Source: Hygrophila difformis (lineage: Eukaryota > Streptophyta > Magnoliopsida > Lamiales > Acanthaceae). Taken from it: a stretch of DNA of 64,000 nucleotides. Both the position numbers and the translations under genes were made by a program. Below the pieces are notes generated by a model, which saw nothing but the letters and a program-made list of their open reading frames with translations, did no database searches and was not told the origin of the DNA. Below, one piece after another: positions 45,952-58,722 of the stretch (within the stretch, counting starts at the first letter, position 1; every line of letters begins with the position of its first letter). The DNA is taken from positions 15,688,068-15,752,067 of the forward strand of contig JAOANR010000014.1 in NCBI GenBank assembly GCA_030278955.1. Reading direction: 5' to 3'.

Positions 45952-48900
45952 TGTAATACCCCGTAAGAATGCATAAGCATTTATTTCGAAACTCGAATAT
46001 TTTGTATCCCAAATAAATTCTTTTTGAACTACGTAATGACTTGATCCCTTCACAGGGTACGTAGGCAACTTGGAAATTTCAATTCTGGGTTCAGTCAAAT
46101 AATATCAAACAACAAAACACAATGATACAATCGCAATCAATCAATCGGTCAATAAGTCGCGCAACTTCGAGGACGAAGTTGATTCTTAAGGGGGGTAGAG
46201 TGTAATACCCCAAATTTTTATCATCGTCCAAAGGAATAAAATTTATTCCGATCAATGTCGAAATATATCCGAGAAGAAGAAAATAATTTATCACAATAAA
46301 TTATTGCTCGGAAATAAAACGCCGATAGATTTAAATTCAAAATGGAATAAAAGAGGGAAAGGAAGCCCGAAGACATTCCATGAATTCAGTCAAAATAATT
46401 GGAATTAAATTCATGAAGGAAAAGAATTTTAATTCCAAGAACCCGTGAAGTCTGAAGAAATTTAATGATACAAGTTATTGCACGGGAATCAAAAGACGAC
46501 AAATTGGAAGCCGACGAACCCGAGAAATCGCCATCGAAAATTTAAATCCAAAAATAAAGAATTGGATTTAAATTATTAAAACCGAAATAATTCCGAGAGA
46601 GCGGAATTTATTATTTACCGGAAGATAACAACTCGAAACGAGTTTATCGAATTGTCCCAACAATCACGGATAATTCCCACATTATGATTTTTATTTTTGT
46701 AGAGAAGGAATCTTATTATTTAAAAAAAAAAAAAAAAATATTAAAAGTTACTGTAGCACTACTGTAGCACTACTGTAGCACTACTGTAGCGGCCGCCTAA
46801 TTGTCGGCCTAGGCCTCCAAATCCGGGATTCCTTGTCCCTTTAATGGCCATAACACCCCCTAACACCCCATGATCAGCCCCCATCACTTCTTCTTCACCC
46901 CAAACTCTCCAAAAACTCTCCCAAAAGCCAAACACTCTTCCGACGAACTTCCGGCGACTTTCCGACGAGTTTCCGGCAACCAAATCCAACCAAGGAAGTG
47001 TGTAGATCAAGGATTGCAGGCTTTGGATTGTTGGTAAGATGTTAATCAAGTTTCCATATGATTTTAAGATCATAAACATCATCCTAACTTACGAATCTTC
47101 GTATCCAAACACAAATCGGAGCCAAGGGAAGAATAAATCGGGTGGAGGAGATTCGTTCGTCACATCCCGTGGATTCCGGACGACCCCGTGACTTCCTAGA
47201 CATCATCCCCACTGTAAGTTAACCTTACTATGGTTTTGGGTGACTTAAAATGCAACCAAACATAGAGTTTTAAAAACTCTAAAATCTGTCAACAAGAAAA
47301 ACCCCCAGCGCAGCGTTTTCGTATGAATTTTTCGAACCCTTAAAGCTGCTCAAACGGAAAAACCCAAAACATGAAAAACATTCCTAAGACATTAATCTAG
47401 CTACTGTAAAAATTTCATAATTTTTCATGATGTTTTGAAACCTGGAACCAACCCAAAATCGAAGAGGATTAAATCTGGATCTTACAACTTGGACAGATTT
47501 CACTCTCAATCTTATTAGCCATTTTGACCTTGGATCTAGGCCGATCTAGGATTGGAGTTGAACATAAGAATTGTAGATCTATGAGTTTGGAATATTACTG
47601 TAAGTTTTTAGAATTTTTCATTGAAATTTGAACCTCCGAACTTGAGCCGATCCGATCTGCGTTAGAACCGAATTTACGAACGTTGACAGTTTTCATAATC
47701 AAACTTGATGAGCAAAACTCTTACTTCGAGTGTTCAAACCTGAAAACTCAAAACTAAGATTTTGATCCAAAGATCATAAGCTATATTGTGTAAAAATTTC
47801 AAAGATTTTCATCAAGTTTTGATACCCCAAAACGTGTCGGACATATTCTGCGTTTTTAGGAATTGTCAAAGGATGACAGATTTCATAGCCGATCTTGATG
47901 AGCTTATTCCTATCATTTCTAGTCCGAATCAATCTTCATGATCTAAACAAAAGTTGTTGGAAATCATGTCTAGTATGTCTCTGTAAAATTTCAGAATTTT
48001 TGGAGTCCATTTGATATGATAAAAAGTCAAATCTTTTAACGTTGTCAAACCTGAATCCTGACAGCATACTATTTGAGTCGAAAACTCGATTTTTGACATG
48101 CTTCCCATCGTTTTTCCGAAAAACTTAAAACACGAAAGTTGTTCGTTGGGATGTTTTTGAGCTACTGTACAAATTTCAAAACAATCGCCTAAGAAATGGA
48201 TTTTTAAACCAAAAAGGCGTAAACTGTGACATCGATCGATTTTTGAAATCTTTTAAACAACGATCGAAACATTGAATTACGATATATCTATACTTTTGAA
48301 AAATCCCGTTACACCAAATAAAAACATTTTCTGTAAAAGAATTCTTTAGAAACATTGGGGACTTGTGACCAAGTTTGACGTTATCAATATGATTCATGCG
48401 GGTTTGATTCCCAATGATGTATTTGAGTTCTTGCGGGTTAGATTCCCCAAGGGCGATTGTATGTTGATTCCTGCGGGTTAGATTCCCCAAGGGCGATTGT
48501 ATGTTGATTCCTGCGGGTTAGATTCCCCAGGATGTATTGAGTTCTTGTGGGTTAGATTCCCCAAGGGCGATTGTATGATTTCCTGCGGAAATATTGGTTA
48601 TGAGGATTGCGGTCACAAGAGCCCTGGTGAATGGTGAACTATAAAAGAAACGAAAAATATTTTGAGAAATGATACTTTTGAAATTGGCTGAGGCCGCCGG
48701 ATCACCGGCTAAATGATACTTTTGAAATTGGCTGCGGCCGCCGGATCACCGGCTAAATGATATATTGATGAAATGGTTATGTAACGGGAGAACAAAATAT
48801 TTAAGGTTTTTAAGTCTTTATGCCTTGCAAATCATTTTCCTACAAGAAATCTTTTTATTAAATTTAACTAAAGGCTTTGAAACCCCTAACCCATGCTATG

Positions 48901-49276
48901 TGTTAGCTTACTCAGCGCGTTTTTGCTGACCCAAACCATATATCTCCTTTTTCTTACAGAGTACGAAGAATATGCATCGTCATATGCATACATGGGAACA
49001 TTAGGGGAAATCTTTATTTAAAATCCCTGCATTTAATTACGACTTGCATGAACGGGTCTGTTTAACCCGTGTTTTGGCCATGTTGGCCCTATATTTAAAT
49101 TCCGCTGCAACTTTGATGTATTATCTTTAAATTATCTATGAATGGGCCGTTTGAATATTTTAAATCCTGAGAAATCATAGCCTTGCATCTCTTTAGTGAG
49201 CTCGGAGAAACCGTGTCTTGCTAGGGAGGTGTGGCGGTGGCATCCCGGCCTGGGTTACCAAAACCGGGGTGTTACA
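45952..49276 (+). mobile_element. 5' LTR of the LARD-like element (3325 bp)
   Basis: The first 249 bp form an extension absent from the 1-2818 copy. They end in a short frame (SRNFEDEVDS, stop) and a PPT-like TTAAGGGGGG run, and a second LTR-style start TGTAATACCCCAAATT follows at 46201. The body has CTGTAGCACTA repeats (46745-46790), GGGTTAGATTCCCC repeats (48420-48570) and CCGGATCACCGGC repeats (48690-48755). A long A-run lies near 46722. Confidence 0.85.
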
Positions 49277-49892
49277 AGTTGGTATCAGAGCCCGGAATAT
49301 TTTAAAACTACTATTTTAAAGAGCCCGGATTATTTTGAAGCTATTATATTTTAAAGAGCCCAATTATTATTTTGAAGTTAAAGCCCAAATTTTTAGCCCA
49401 AAATTTTTTTTAGAAGCCCAAGAAATTATTTTGGCCCAATAGCCTTGTTTTTATTTAAAGCCCAAATAATTTATTTCTTTTGGCCCAATATAGCGGCCCA
49501 AACCTTTTATCCTTATTTTAATCTATCCATGGAATAAATTTATTTTTAAACCCCATGGATAAATAAATGCATGCATAAAATTTTTTTTTTGGGGGGAACA
49601 CATATGCATATGCATACATAAATATTTACACTAACCCTTTTTATGTGAATTATCGGTAATAAGAAACACTCCTACCTTAGAACTCGACATGATCTTGACT
49701 TAGGAGCGCTTGCTAAAGACTAACTTTGCCTTAGTCCTAGATCTTGATCACTTAGAAACTCATCTTCGCGTGCTTCTAAAATGACACCTAGAAGAATACT
49801 GAGGAAGGATCATATGCGATGATACCCGAACATGGTTGTGAATAATACATAGGCAGTTATGGGGACATAACTGTAATCTTAAGGGGGGAGGA
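49277..49892 (+). other. Internal region of the LARD-like element
   Basis: After the PBS comes a leader full of AGCCCAA/AGCCCGG repeats (49290-49500). An ATG at 49781 opens MTPRRILRKDHMR before a stop, resembling the first residues of chromovirus gag. About 70 bases later the PPT is reached. It looks like a gag-pol deletion derivative that keeps only the packaging, priming and PPT parts. Confidence 0.65.
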
Positions 49893-52800
49893 TGTAATAC
49901 CCCGTAAGAATGCATAAGCATTTATTTCGAAACTCGAATATTTTGTATCCCAAATAAATTCTTTTTGAACTACGTAATGACTTGATCCCTTCACAGGGTA
50001 CGTAGGCAACTTGGAAATTTCAATTCTGGGTTCAGTCAAATAATATCAAACAACAAAACACAATGATACAATCGCAATCAATCAATCGGTCAATAAGTCG
50101 CGCAACTTCGAGGACGAAGTTGATTCTTAAGGGGGGTAGAGTGTAATACCCCAAATTTTTATCATCGTCCAAAGGAATAAAATTTATTCCGATCAATGTC
50201 GAAATATATCCGAGAAGAAGAAAATAATTTATCACAATAAATTATTGCTCGGAAATAAAACGCCGATAGATTTAAATTCAAAATGGAATAAAAGAGGGAA
50301 AGGAAGCCCGAAGACATTCCATGAATTCAGTCAAAATAATTGGAATTAAATTCATGAAGGAAAAGAATTTTAATTCCAAGAACCCGTGAAGTCTGAAGAA
50401 ATTTAATGATACAAGTTATTGCACGGGAATCAAAAGACGACAAATTGGAAGCCGACGAACCCGAGAAATCGCCATCGAAAATTTAAATCCAAAAATAAAG
50501 AATTGGATTTAAATTATTAAAACCGAAATAATTCCGAGAGAGCGGAATTTATTATTTACCGGAAGATAACAACTCGAAACGAGTTTATCGAATTGTCCCA
50601 ACAATCACGGATAATTCCCACATTATGATTTTTATTTTTGTAGAGAAGGAATCTTATTATTTAAAAAAAAAAAAAAATATTAAAAGTTACTGTAGCACTA
50701 CTGTAGCACTACTGTAGCACTACTGTAGCGGCCGCCTAATTGTCGGCCTAGGCCTCCAAATCCGGGATTCCTTGTCCCTTTAATGGCCATAACACCCCCT
50801 AACACCCCATGATCAGCCCCCATCACTTCTTCTTCACCCCAAACTCTCCAAAAACTCTCCCAAAAGCCAAACACTCTTCCGACGAACTTCCGGCGACTTT
50901 CCGACGAGTTTCCGGCAACCAAATCCAACCAAGGAAGTGTGTAGATCAAGGATTGCAGGCTTTGGATTGTTGGTAAGATGTTAATCAAGTTTCCATATGA
51001 TTTTAAGATCATAAACATCATCCTAACTTACGAATCTTCGTATCCAAACACAAATCGGAGCCAAGGGAAGAATAAATCGGGTGGAGGAGATTCGTTCGTC
51101 ACATCCCGTGGATTCCGGACGACCCCGTGACTTCCTAGACATCATCCCCACTGTAAGTTAACCTTACTATGGTTTTGGGTGACTTAAAATGCAACCAAAC
51201 ATAGAGTTTTAAAAACTCTAAAATCTGTCAACAAGAAAAACCCCCAGCGCAGCGTTTTCGTATGAATTTTTCGAACCCTTAAAGCTGCTCAAACGGAAAA
51301 ACCCAAAACATGAAAAACATTCCTAAGACATTAATCTAGCTACTGTAAAAATTTCATAATTTTTCATGATGTTTTGAAACCTGGAACCAACCCAAAACCG
51401 AAGAGGATTAAATCTGGATCTTACAACTTGGACAGATTTCACTCTCAATCTTATTAGCCATTTTGACCTTGGATCTAGGCCGATCTAGGATTGGAGTTGA
51501 ACATAAGAATTGTAGATCTATGAGTTTGGAATATTACTGTAAGTTTTTAGAATTTTTCATTGAAATTTGAACCTCCGAACTTGAGCCGATCCGATCTGCG
51601 TTAGAACCGAATTTACGAACGTTGACAGTTTTCATAATCAAACTTGATGAGCAAAACTCTTACTTCGAGTGTTCAAACCTGAAAACTCAAAACTAAGATT
51701 TTGATCCAAAGATCATAAGCTATATTGTGTAAAAATTTCAAAGATTTTCATCAAGTTTTGATACCCCAAAACGTGTCGGACATATTCTGCGTTTTTAGGA
51801 ATTGTCAAAGGATGACAGATTTCATAGCCGATCTTGATGAGCTTATTCCTATCATTTCTAGTCCGAATCAATCTTCATGATCTAAACAAAAGTTGTTGGA
51901 AATCATGTCTAGTATGTCTCTGTAAAATTTCAGAATTTTTGGAGTCCATTTGATATGATAAAAAGTCAAATCTTTTAACGTTGTCAAACCTGAATCCTGA
52001 CAGCATACTATTTGAGTCGAAAACTCGATTTTTGACATGCTTCCCATCGTTTTTCCGAAAAACTTAAAACACGAAAGTTGTTCGTTGGGATGTTTTTGAG
52101 CTACTGTACAAATTTCAAAACAATCGCCTAAGAAATGGATTTTTAAACCAAAAAGGCGTAAACTGTGACATCGATCGATTTTTGAAATCTTTTAAACAAC
52201 GATCGAAACGTTGAATTACGATATATCTATACTTTTGAAAAATCCCGTTACACCAAATAAAAACATTTTCTGTAAAAGAATTCTTTAGAAACATTGGGGA
52301 CTTGTGACCAAGTTTGACGTTATCAATATGATTCATGCGGGTTTGATTCCCAATGATGTATTTGAGTTCTTGCGGGTTAGATTCCCCAAGGGCGATTGTA
52401 TGTTGATTCCTGCGGGTTAGATTCCCCAGGATGTATTGAGTTCTTGTGGGTTAGATTCCCCAAGGGCGATTGTATGATTTCCTGCGGAAATATTGGTTAT
52501 GAGGATTGCGGTCACAAGAGCCCTGGTGAATGGTGAACTATAAAAGAAACGAAAAATATTTTGAGAAATGATACTTTTGAAATTGGCTGAGGCCGCCGGA
52601 TCACCGGCTAAATGATACTTTTGAAATTGGCTGCGGCCGCCGGATCACCGGCTAAATGATATATTGATGAAATGGTTATGTAACGGGAGAACAAAATATT
52701 TAAGGTTTTTAAGTCTTTATGCCTTGCAAATCATTTTCCTACAAGAAATCTTTTTATTAAATTTAACTAAAGGCTTTGAAACCCCTAACCCATGCTATGT

Positions 52801-53175
52801 GTTAGCTTACTCAGCGCGTTTTTGCTGACCCAAACCATATATCTCCTTTTTCTTACAGAGTACGAAGAATATGCATCGTCATATGCATACATGGGAACAT
52901 TAGGGGAAATCTTTATTTAAAATCCCTGCATTTAATTACGACTTGCATGAACGGGTCTGTTTAACCCGTGTTTTGGCCATGTTGGCCCTATATTTAAATT
53001 CCGCTGCAACTTTGATGTATTATCTTTAAATTATCTATGAATGGGCCGTTTGAATATTTTAAATCCTGAGAAATCATAGCCTTGCATCTCTTTAGTGAGC
53101 TCGGAGAAACCGTGTCTTGCTAGGGAGGTGTGGCGGTGGCATCCCGGCCTGGGTTACCAAAACCGGGGTGTTACA
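49893..53175 (+). mobile_element. 3' LTR of the LARD-like element (3283 bp)
   Basis: Nearly identical to the 5' LTR including the 249-bp extension and the second start at 50142. It lacks one GGGTTAGATTCCCC unit. Confidence 0.85.
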
Positions 53176-53532
53176 GCCACATCAGCATTAATCGTCATTA
53201 GGGGTGGGTGGGATGGATTGGACGAAAATTAGCATACTTATCGGATGGATTGGGTTAATTCATTTTTTATTAGATGGTTTGGAAAAACGAACAAAATTAT
53301 GGGACTCTTAGAGGTTTTTTCCGACATATTAGATCGTTGCTTCAGGAAGTTACTGGTCCATACTCTATAGCATAGGAAAGATAATTATTTATTAGACCTA
53401 GCATTATGGAAAAGGAAATTTCAGTCAATAAAAAATAAAAATATAATCATTTTGAATTAATTGAAAACTGTTAAAACTTTTAGGATCATTTTCATCAACC
53501 AAAAATGAGTGAGCTGAGGAATTGCATGCCCC

Positions 53533-54212
53533 TAGGGGTATTAATGAGCCAGGGACCAGGGTAGTTCCCGAACAGTTCGAGTTCGGCTCGGTCAAAGTTC
53601 GGTCAAAATTTAACTCGAATAGGCTCGACTCGAATAATTTACAAACCAAGTTGAACACCTTTGAGTTCGTCTCGAAAAGCTCGTGAACAGGTTCGTGTTC
53701 TATTAACTTAATATAAGTCTCATATGTCATTTGAAATGTATTGTACTAGTACGGTATTTGTTTAGACTTTAAAATAAATAAAATAAATATAGTCTATGAC
53801 TATATTTCCGACAAGCATACCATGCATATGCAATTAATGTATCTCTTTTTAAATGGATATGAAATGAAGAAGTATTTATTTATGAGTAAATATATTTATT
53901 TTTTTTCATATATTTATTTATTAGTAATATAGAGGTTATATAAAATATTAAAAGTTAAAGTGTGTCTGAATCAAACATGACATGTTTATTGGGACATATG
54001 AAATAATTTTTAAATTATAAATATATTTTTAAAATTATTTAAATATATAGATTAAATAAAATATAGAAGTACATAATTAAATATATGCAATATATTAAAT
54101 AAAATTTCTTTTATAAATTATGTGAAAATGAAAATGAGACTGTTCGAGCTCGGCTCGATTTCGTCAAAGCTCGATCAATGCTAGGACTCAGTTCGGCTCG
54201 TTAACTCCCCTA
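53533..54212. mobile_element. hAT-like nonautonomous element (about 680 bp)
   Basis: The ends TAGGGGTATTAATGAGCC and the complement of TAGGGGAGTTAACGAGCC are inverted repeats of hAT type. Subterminal GCTCGGCTCG/GTTCGAGTTCGGCTCG boxes are repeated near both ends. The 8-bp flanks are only weakly alike (ATTGCATG and ATTGCCAC), so the target duplication is unproven. There is no transposase. Confidence 0.6.
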
Positions 54213-54243
54213 ATTGCCACATTTGGACATAAAAGGGAAAATT

Positions 54244-54315
54244 GGAGATGCGGAGTATCGATCCCCCTACCTCTCACATTCTAAGCGAGCGAATTACCAT
54301 CTGAGCTACATCCCC
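54244..54315 (-). pseudogene. tRNA-Ala pseudogene
   Basis: The minus strand folds as a tRNA: acceptor GGGGATG with CATCTCC, D-arm GCTCAGATGG, anticodon arm CTCGC/GTGAG and T-arm with ATCGATA. It is close to nuclear tRNA-Ala, but the loop TTAGAAT gives anticodon AGA instead of AGC, and the D-stem 3' strand has decayed (AATTCGC where AGAGCGC is expected). It is most likely not a working tRNA. Confidence 0.75.
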
Positions 54316-54687
54316 AATTTTTGCTTAATATTTGTTTGAAATCAGTTTTTTTCTGGAATCTGGGCTTTTGTTTGAAGAAAAGTGCTTTTACAAGATAGTG
54401 AATGTTTGAAAAGCATGATTAAAAATATAAACTATGTTTCGAGCATAAGCAACAGAGGGGGATTGTCCATATGATGCGTGGCATGAGAAAAATGGTGAAA
54501 AACATGGAGCTTGATCGCATAAGATTCCATACATTTCATTAGTACAAACTATGGACACAAGATGAAGCTAAAAAGTTTTCTCAAAAAAAATAAAAAATAA
54601 AAAACAAAAACACTACAAGTCTACAACCAATATGAAACATGAACATATATAAGCAGTGAATATCCCAGTAGACAAATGTAATTCTAT
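54316..54687. other. 3' flank of the second WAK gene
   Basis: AT-rich sequence with an A-run near 54580-54610; no gene seen. Confidence 0.4.
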
Positions 54688-57161
54688 TTATCGAGGAATG
54701 TTGGCTTCATCTAGTAGATGGCTGCTGTCCAAACCATATTGTCCAGAGTACTCCCCATTTCCATAATCAACATCCTCTGCAATTGGGTATAAATCAGTTT
54801 CCTTGGTTTCTAATCCCATGTTTATGTTTCCCCTGGGGATTTCTTCTGGTTTTCTGGAATGTGCCCTGTTTCTCAACTTCTCCAATTCCATTGACACTTC
54901 TTTCATTGTTGGCCTTTCTTTACCATTTAATCTGAGACATCTTGTAACAAGCCCAGCCATTGCGCCAATTTCCTTCAAACTCCCTTCTTGAAGAATTGTA
55001 GGCTGTACTATCTGCAACAGGCGATTTTCCTCGACTGAACTTACAAAGTAAGTCGACATGTTCCTTTCTTCTTCAATCCTTTCGTAAGAGAGTGGTTTCT
55101 GCCCTGTCAAGAGCTCTACCATGACCACGCCAAAGCTATAGACATCACTTTTCTCCGTCAATTGGCTTGTGTGGAAATACTCGGGATCAAGATAGCCCAA
55201 TGTTCCTTGAACAAGAGTCGTCACTTGTGTATGATCAAGAGGCATCAATCTCGACGCCCCAAAATCTGCTATTTTAGCAGTGTAGGACTCGTCAAGCAAT
55301 ATATTAGGCGACTTGACATCTCTGTGAATAATTGGCATTGTTGCAGCCGAATGAAGATAGGCAAGCGCACCAGCAGCCTCAGCTGCAATCCTGAGACGAT
55401 TTTCCCAAGAAAACCAGGCCTTACCTGCACTGTTATGGATGTGATAAAATAGAGTACCATTCGAGACATATTCATATACAAGCAAAGGAACTTCGCACTC
55501 CAAACAACAGCCGAGGAGTTTAACCACATTTCTGTGATTAATCTGGGTAAGAATAACAACCTCATTAATGAATAACTCAATTTGCACCTCATTCATTATT
55601 CTGGATTTCTTAATTGCAACTACACGGAGATCCGTCAGAACCCCTTTGTAAACTGTTCCATAACCTCCTCTTCCAAGGATGCGATCATCAGCATAATTGT
55701 TTGTGGCCTTTTCAAGCTCTTCTGCTGAAAAGATTGTAGTTGATTCCACACTTCCTTGGACAGATGAAAGTTGCTGTTTCATTAGTAAACCACCATTCTG
55801 CAGGAAAAATTTCTGTCTCTGCCTAAGGCGCTTTCGCTTCTGGAAGCTAAAGAGTATCTGAGTAACGCCAAGAATCACTGCTAACAGCCCAAAACCAAGG
55901 CCTGGAAAGACATTTTTTTTTCTTAGGCAAGAAGCTATGTACCTTAACTTTTTAATCATATTGAAGAAACAGGAAACCTATGTACCTAATGAGAACTTCA
56001 TCACTGGAAATGATTGAGCCTGTTTAACACAGCCACGGCCATGTTTTGTGCCATCACCAATGAATCCATGAGGGCACAAACATTCATAGCAACCAAGAGT
56101 GTTCCTGCAAGTTGCTTGTGGATCACACGGACTATCCTTGCATTCATCTATGTCTGAAAATTATAAATCCAGAAGACTATATTAGTCAGTAAATCTAAAT
56201 TTAATTTTCCCTACCAAAAAAAAGAGAGAAAAAATGGGAAGGCCAAACCTTTACAGCCTGGATCAAGATAAGGGTTTCCCTCATACCCTTTGAAGCAGCT
56301 GCAACTATATCCAATGTCAGAGTCAACGCAGTTGCTATTCCGTTGACATAAAAAATCACTGGATTTCTCAGCTTCAGAGCAATTTTGATTCCTGATCACC
56401 CAGTCTAGGACTACTGGGACATTTTCCCGAGTTCTATTTATGAAGGTTGGATCATTGAGGTCTGATGAATGAAATATAAACCGGTCCTGCTCTCCAAGAA
56501 AGGCATAGCCACAAGGGTTGAAGGACGATACATTGGCATGATTGTTAACAGTGTTCGCTGAAGCAGTAACTTGTTGTATACCCCTAGGTATTGCGATCTG
56601 GCAGCACCCACTTCCATCACAATGACCATCAAGGACATTCTTTTCGTCAAAACACAAAGTAATACATCCACTGGTGAAATTGGTCGTTCCACTTCCCAGT
56701 ATAACACCCGTAGTATCGCATCCTATGCTGATAAACTTATTTGCATCGGAGAAGCTAAACTCTGGTGGCAATCCGAGTTTGAGTAGCTCTAGGATGGTTA
56801 AGTCTCCCAAGTTGTCGAAACAGGTCCTAGCCATCCAGCTTTTAACCCTCAATTGGCTGTCTGATATATCTGTGACTTCTCCTGTCCCCCAGAATGGCTT
56901 TGGAGGGCTGAATGAATCATCACAGACGATGATAAACGCCGCATCTAGGAAGCAATTTGAGCCCGTTCCTCCAATGCCAAAAGGATATGGAACTGTTAAA
57001 TTTCCACAGGTGCGTCGACAGCCAGGCTTAGTTACGTTGACTCCATTCGTTATGGTTGAGGAAGGTCTGGATATGGTCTTATCACACTCTGCAACAGAAA
57101 GCGCCCATTGAATCCATACAAAATGAAAGCAAACAGAATACACTAGAACAATTTTCAGCAT
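54688..57161 (-). CDS. Wall-associated receptor-like kinase (WAK), three exons, 764 aa
   Basis: Exons are 57161-56249, 56153-55986 and 55901-54688, with GT...AG introns of 95 and 84 bp, all phase 1, giving 765 codons with the stop. A signal peptide (about 1-23) is followed by a GUB_WAK domain from about residue 48 ([18 protein letters not shown]), an EGF-like module ending exon 1 ([16 protein letters not shown]) and a calcium-type EGF in exon 2 ([16 protein letters not shown]). A membrane helix lies at about 361-381. The kinase has a glycine loop at about 437, VAIKK lysine at about 458, HRD aspartate at about 555 and DFG at about 573, so it is a complete RD kinase. The C-terminal tail is nearly identical to the relic at 13476. 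Compact introns set it apart from its neighbours. Confidence 0.94.
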
Positions 57162-58640
57162 GTTTGATAGATGGCGATTTTCAGCTAGTACATTCTTCTC
57201 AGGGACAAATCCTTCTAGCAGTCATCTTGATTTATTTGGACACAAGATACTGTATGCAGCAATAGTGCATGTCAACCTTAATTAACAAATTGTAGTAATT
57301 AATGCAATTAGTAACAAGCAAAATGACGATCTAGTTGGAAACTAGAATGTATTTTTTTTCCCTCGGAATTAAGCCTATACAATTTATCTATGGAGTTTAA
57401 ATAAATTACACTAACAGATATGGAAATGGAATGACATGGGATTGTTTGACTTGTTCCAGGCTTAAGACACTGTCAAAATTACAATTGAAGTGGTTGGTTT
57501 TTCAATCATCCCACCAAAAAATAATTTTTCCTAGAACTTTATGAGACAAAGATCATCTGTTATAAGATCTCATCATACTAAGAAGTCAAACAAACACATT
57601 CAAGGCTTGTCCATCTTACTCTGAGTGCCATCTAATATTCTACTGATGAAAGTAACTTCTTGCCATTGTTTATTTAGAAGATTAATATGTAAATGCTCAA
57701 ATGTCACCAACACTTGATTTTGTTTTCTAAAGATCACTATTACATGCATATAAAAAAATGCATTATGATTTATGCAATACCCAATCAATACAAAAATTGT
57801 TTGTGCAGACTTTTGTACTACCATAAACGTAAATATGGATGTGGTGGAGGGTAGACTGGTTCAAACAAGGATCCCGAACATGTTTCACACGGTACTAAAA
57901 TTTCCCATCAAAACAGATTTTATATATATATATATATATATATATTTCACAGTACTTAAGATTCTTCAAAACTAATTTTGAATTTGAGCCCTTGGGCTGA
58001 AGCAATGGGGTTAGCAACAAGTCACCATCTGTCCTTATCTCCATCTTTATAGAATGTCCGTTTAATTTTCATCTGGTTTTTCTTCTACTTTGTGTCCACC
58101 TTTAGGATCTTCCTGGGATTTTAGGTCAATTGGGTATTTAGTTCTAATCTCGTTGAGAATCATTGCTATTCTGTATTTCTGTCCATAGATACCCCTCAGG
58201 CCTTAACATTTTCAAATTCCTTCTTCATTAGTGATATCCCAAACTCTCTCAAGTTAGATGTGTTTAAGTAGGACCAAATAACAAAATTCCTCACAAGAGA
58301 AGAGCCCATGCATTTTGGTTATGGTCACAAGTCTTAACATCTCAAAAGTAAAAATTGCTTAATACTAGCCATTCTTTTTGCAATTTTGCCCCCCAACAAA
58401 ATCTATTGAAAAAATGTGAAAATCTTGGTTATCTTGACACCATGAATTTTCCTTTACACATACCATTTACCAACACATATTAGAGAACGTTCGACACAAC
58501 TTGTGGTGAAAGTGTAGATTGAAATAAAACAGGGCTTTATTTTTGTTCACTTAACACAGGTACATGGTTACAACAGGATGATTAGCCTATGATATTCACT
58601 TTTACTCTGAGGTAACTAATACCCGGAGTTATTGCCATAT
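57162..58640. other. Region upstream of the second WAK gene
   Basis: No other gene is supported. I see no convincing TATA box close to the ATG. A TA microsatellite lies at 57919-57945. Confidence 0.4.
57919..57945. repeat. TA microsatellite
   Basis: About 13 TA units. Confidence 0.9.
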
Positions 58641-58722
58641 TCATACAATATATACTTGTAAAGAAAATGTATCTGATAAGTCGAATTGGTAGTTTTGATC
58701 AACAGGTTTTTCAGGACCTTCA

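Larger units (their letters stand above)
45952..53175 (+). mobile_element. Non-autonomous LTR retrotransposon (LARD-like), LTRs 3.3 kb, internal 616 bp
   Basis: 5' LTR 45952-49276, PBS TGGTATCAGAGC at 49280-49291, internal region to 49892, PPT-like AAGGGGGGAGGA, 3' LTR 49893-53175. The LTRs start TGTAATACCCC and end GGGGTGTTACA. They differ only by one subrepeat unit (about 40 bp), an A-run length change and a handful of substitutions, so insertion is recent. The internal part has no gag-pol. I see no matching 5-bp target duplication (TCCGA against GCCAC). Confidence 0.85.
45714..53322. mobile_element. MULE-type MITE, family 1, split by a retrotransposon
   Basis: Left end GGAAAAAAAACCCTAATGG and right end TTAGAGGTTTTTTCC are inverted repeats, with the 11-bp direct repeat GACATATTAGA outside (45703-45713 and 53323-53333). 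Without the 7224-bp insertion at 45952-53175 the element is 385 bp, in line with its relatives. Confidence 0.88.

Noticed and set aside
45952..46200. Independent short retroelement upstream of the 46201 LTR start
   Set aside because: The same 249 bp occur in front of 50142 and directly after the 49881 PPT, and the host MITE ends exactly at 45951, so it is better read as part of the LTR.
46759..47082. 107-residue frame repeated at 50698-51021
   Set aside because: It lies inside both LTRs on the opposite strand and runs through the CTGTAGCA repeats; no domain seen.
48176..48490. Frames shared between the three long LTR copies (also 605-799 and 52115-52336)
   Set aside because: They are conserved only because the LTRs are recent copies; sequence is repeat-derived and on the strand opposite to element transcription.
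55162..57265. Plus-strand frames opposite the second WAK gene
   Set aside because: Antisense shadows of WAK exons.
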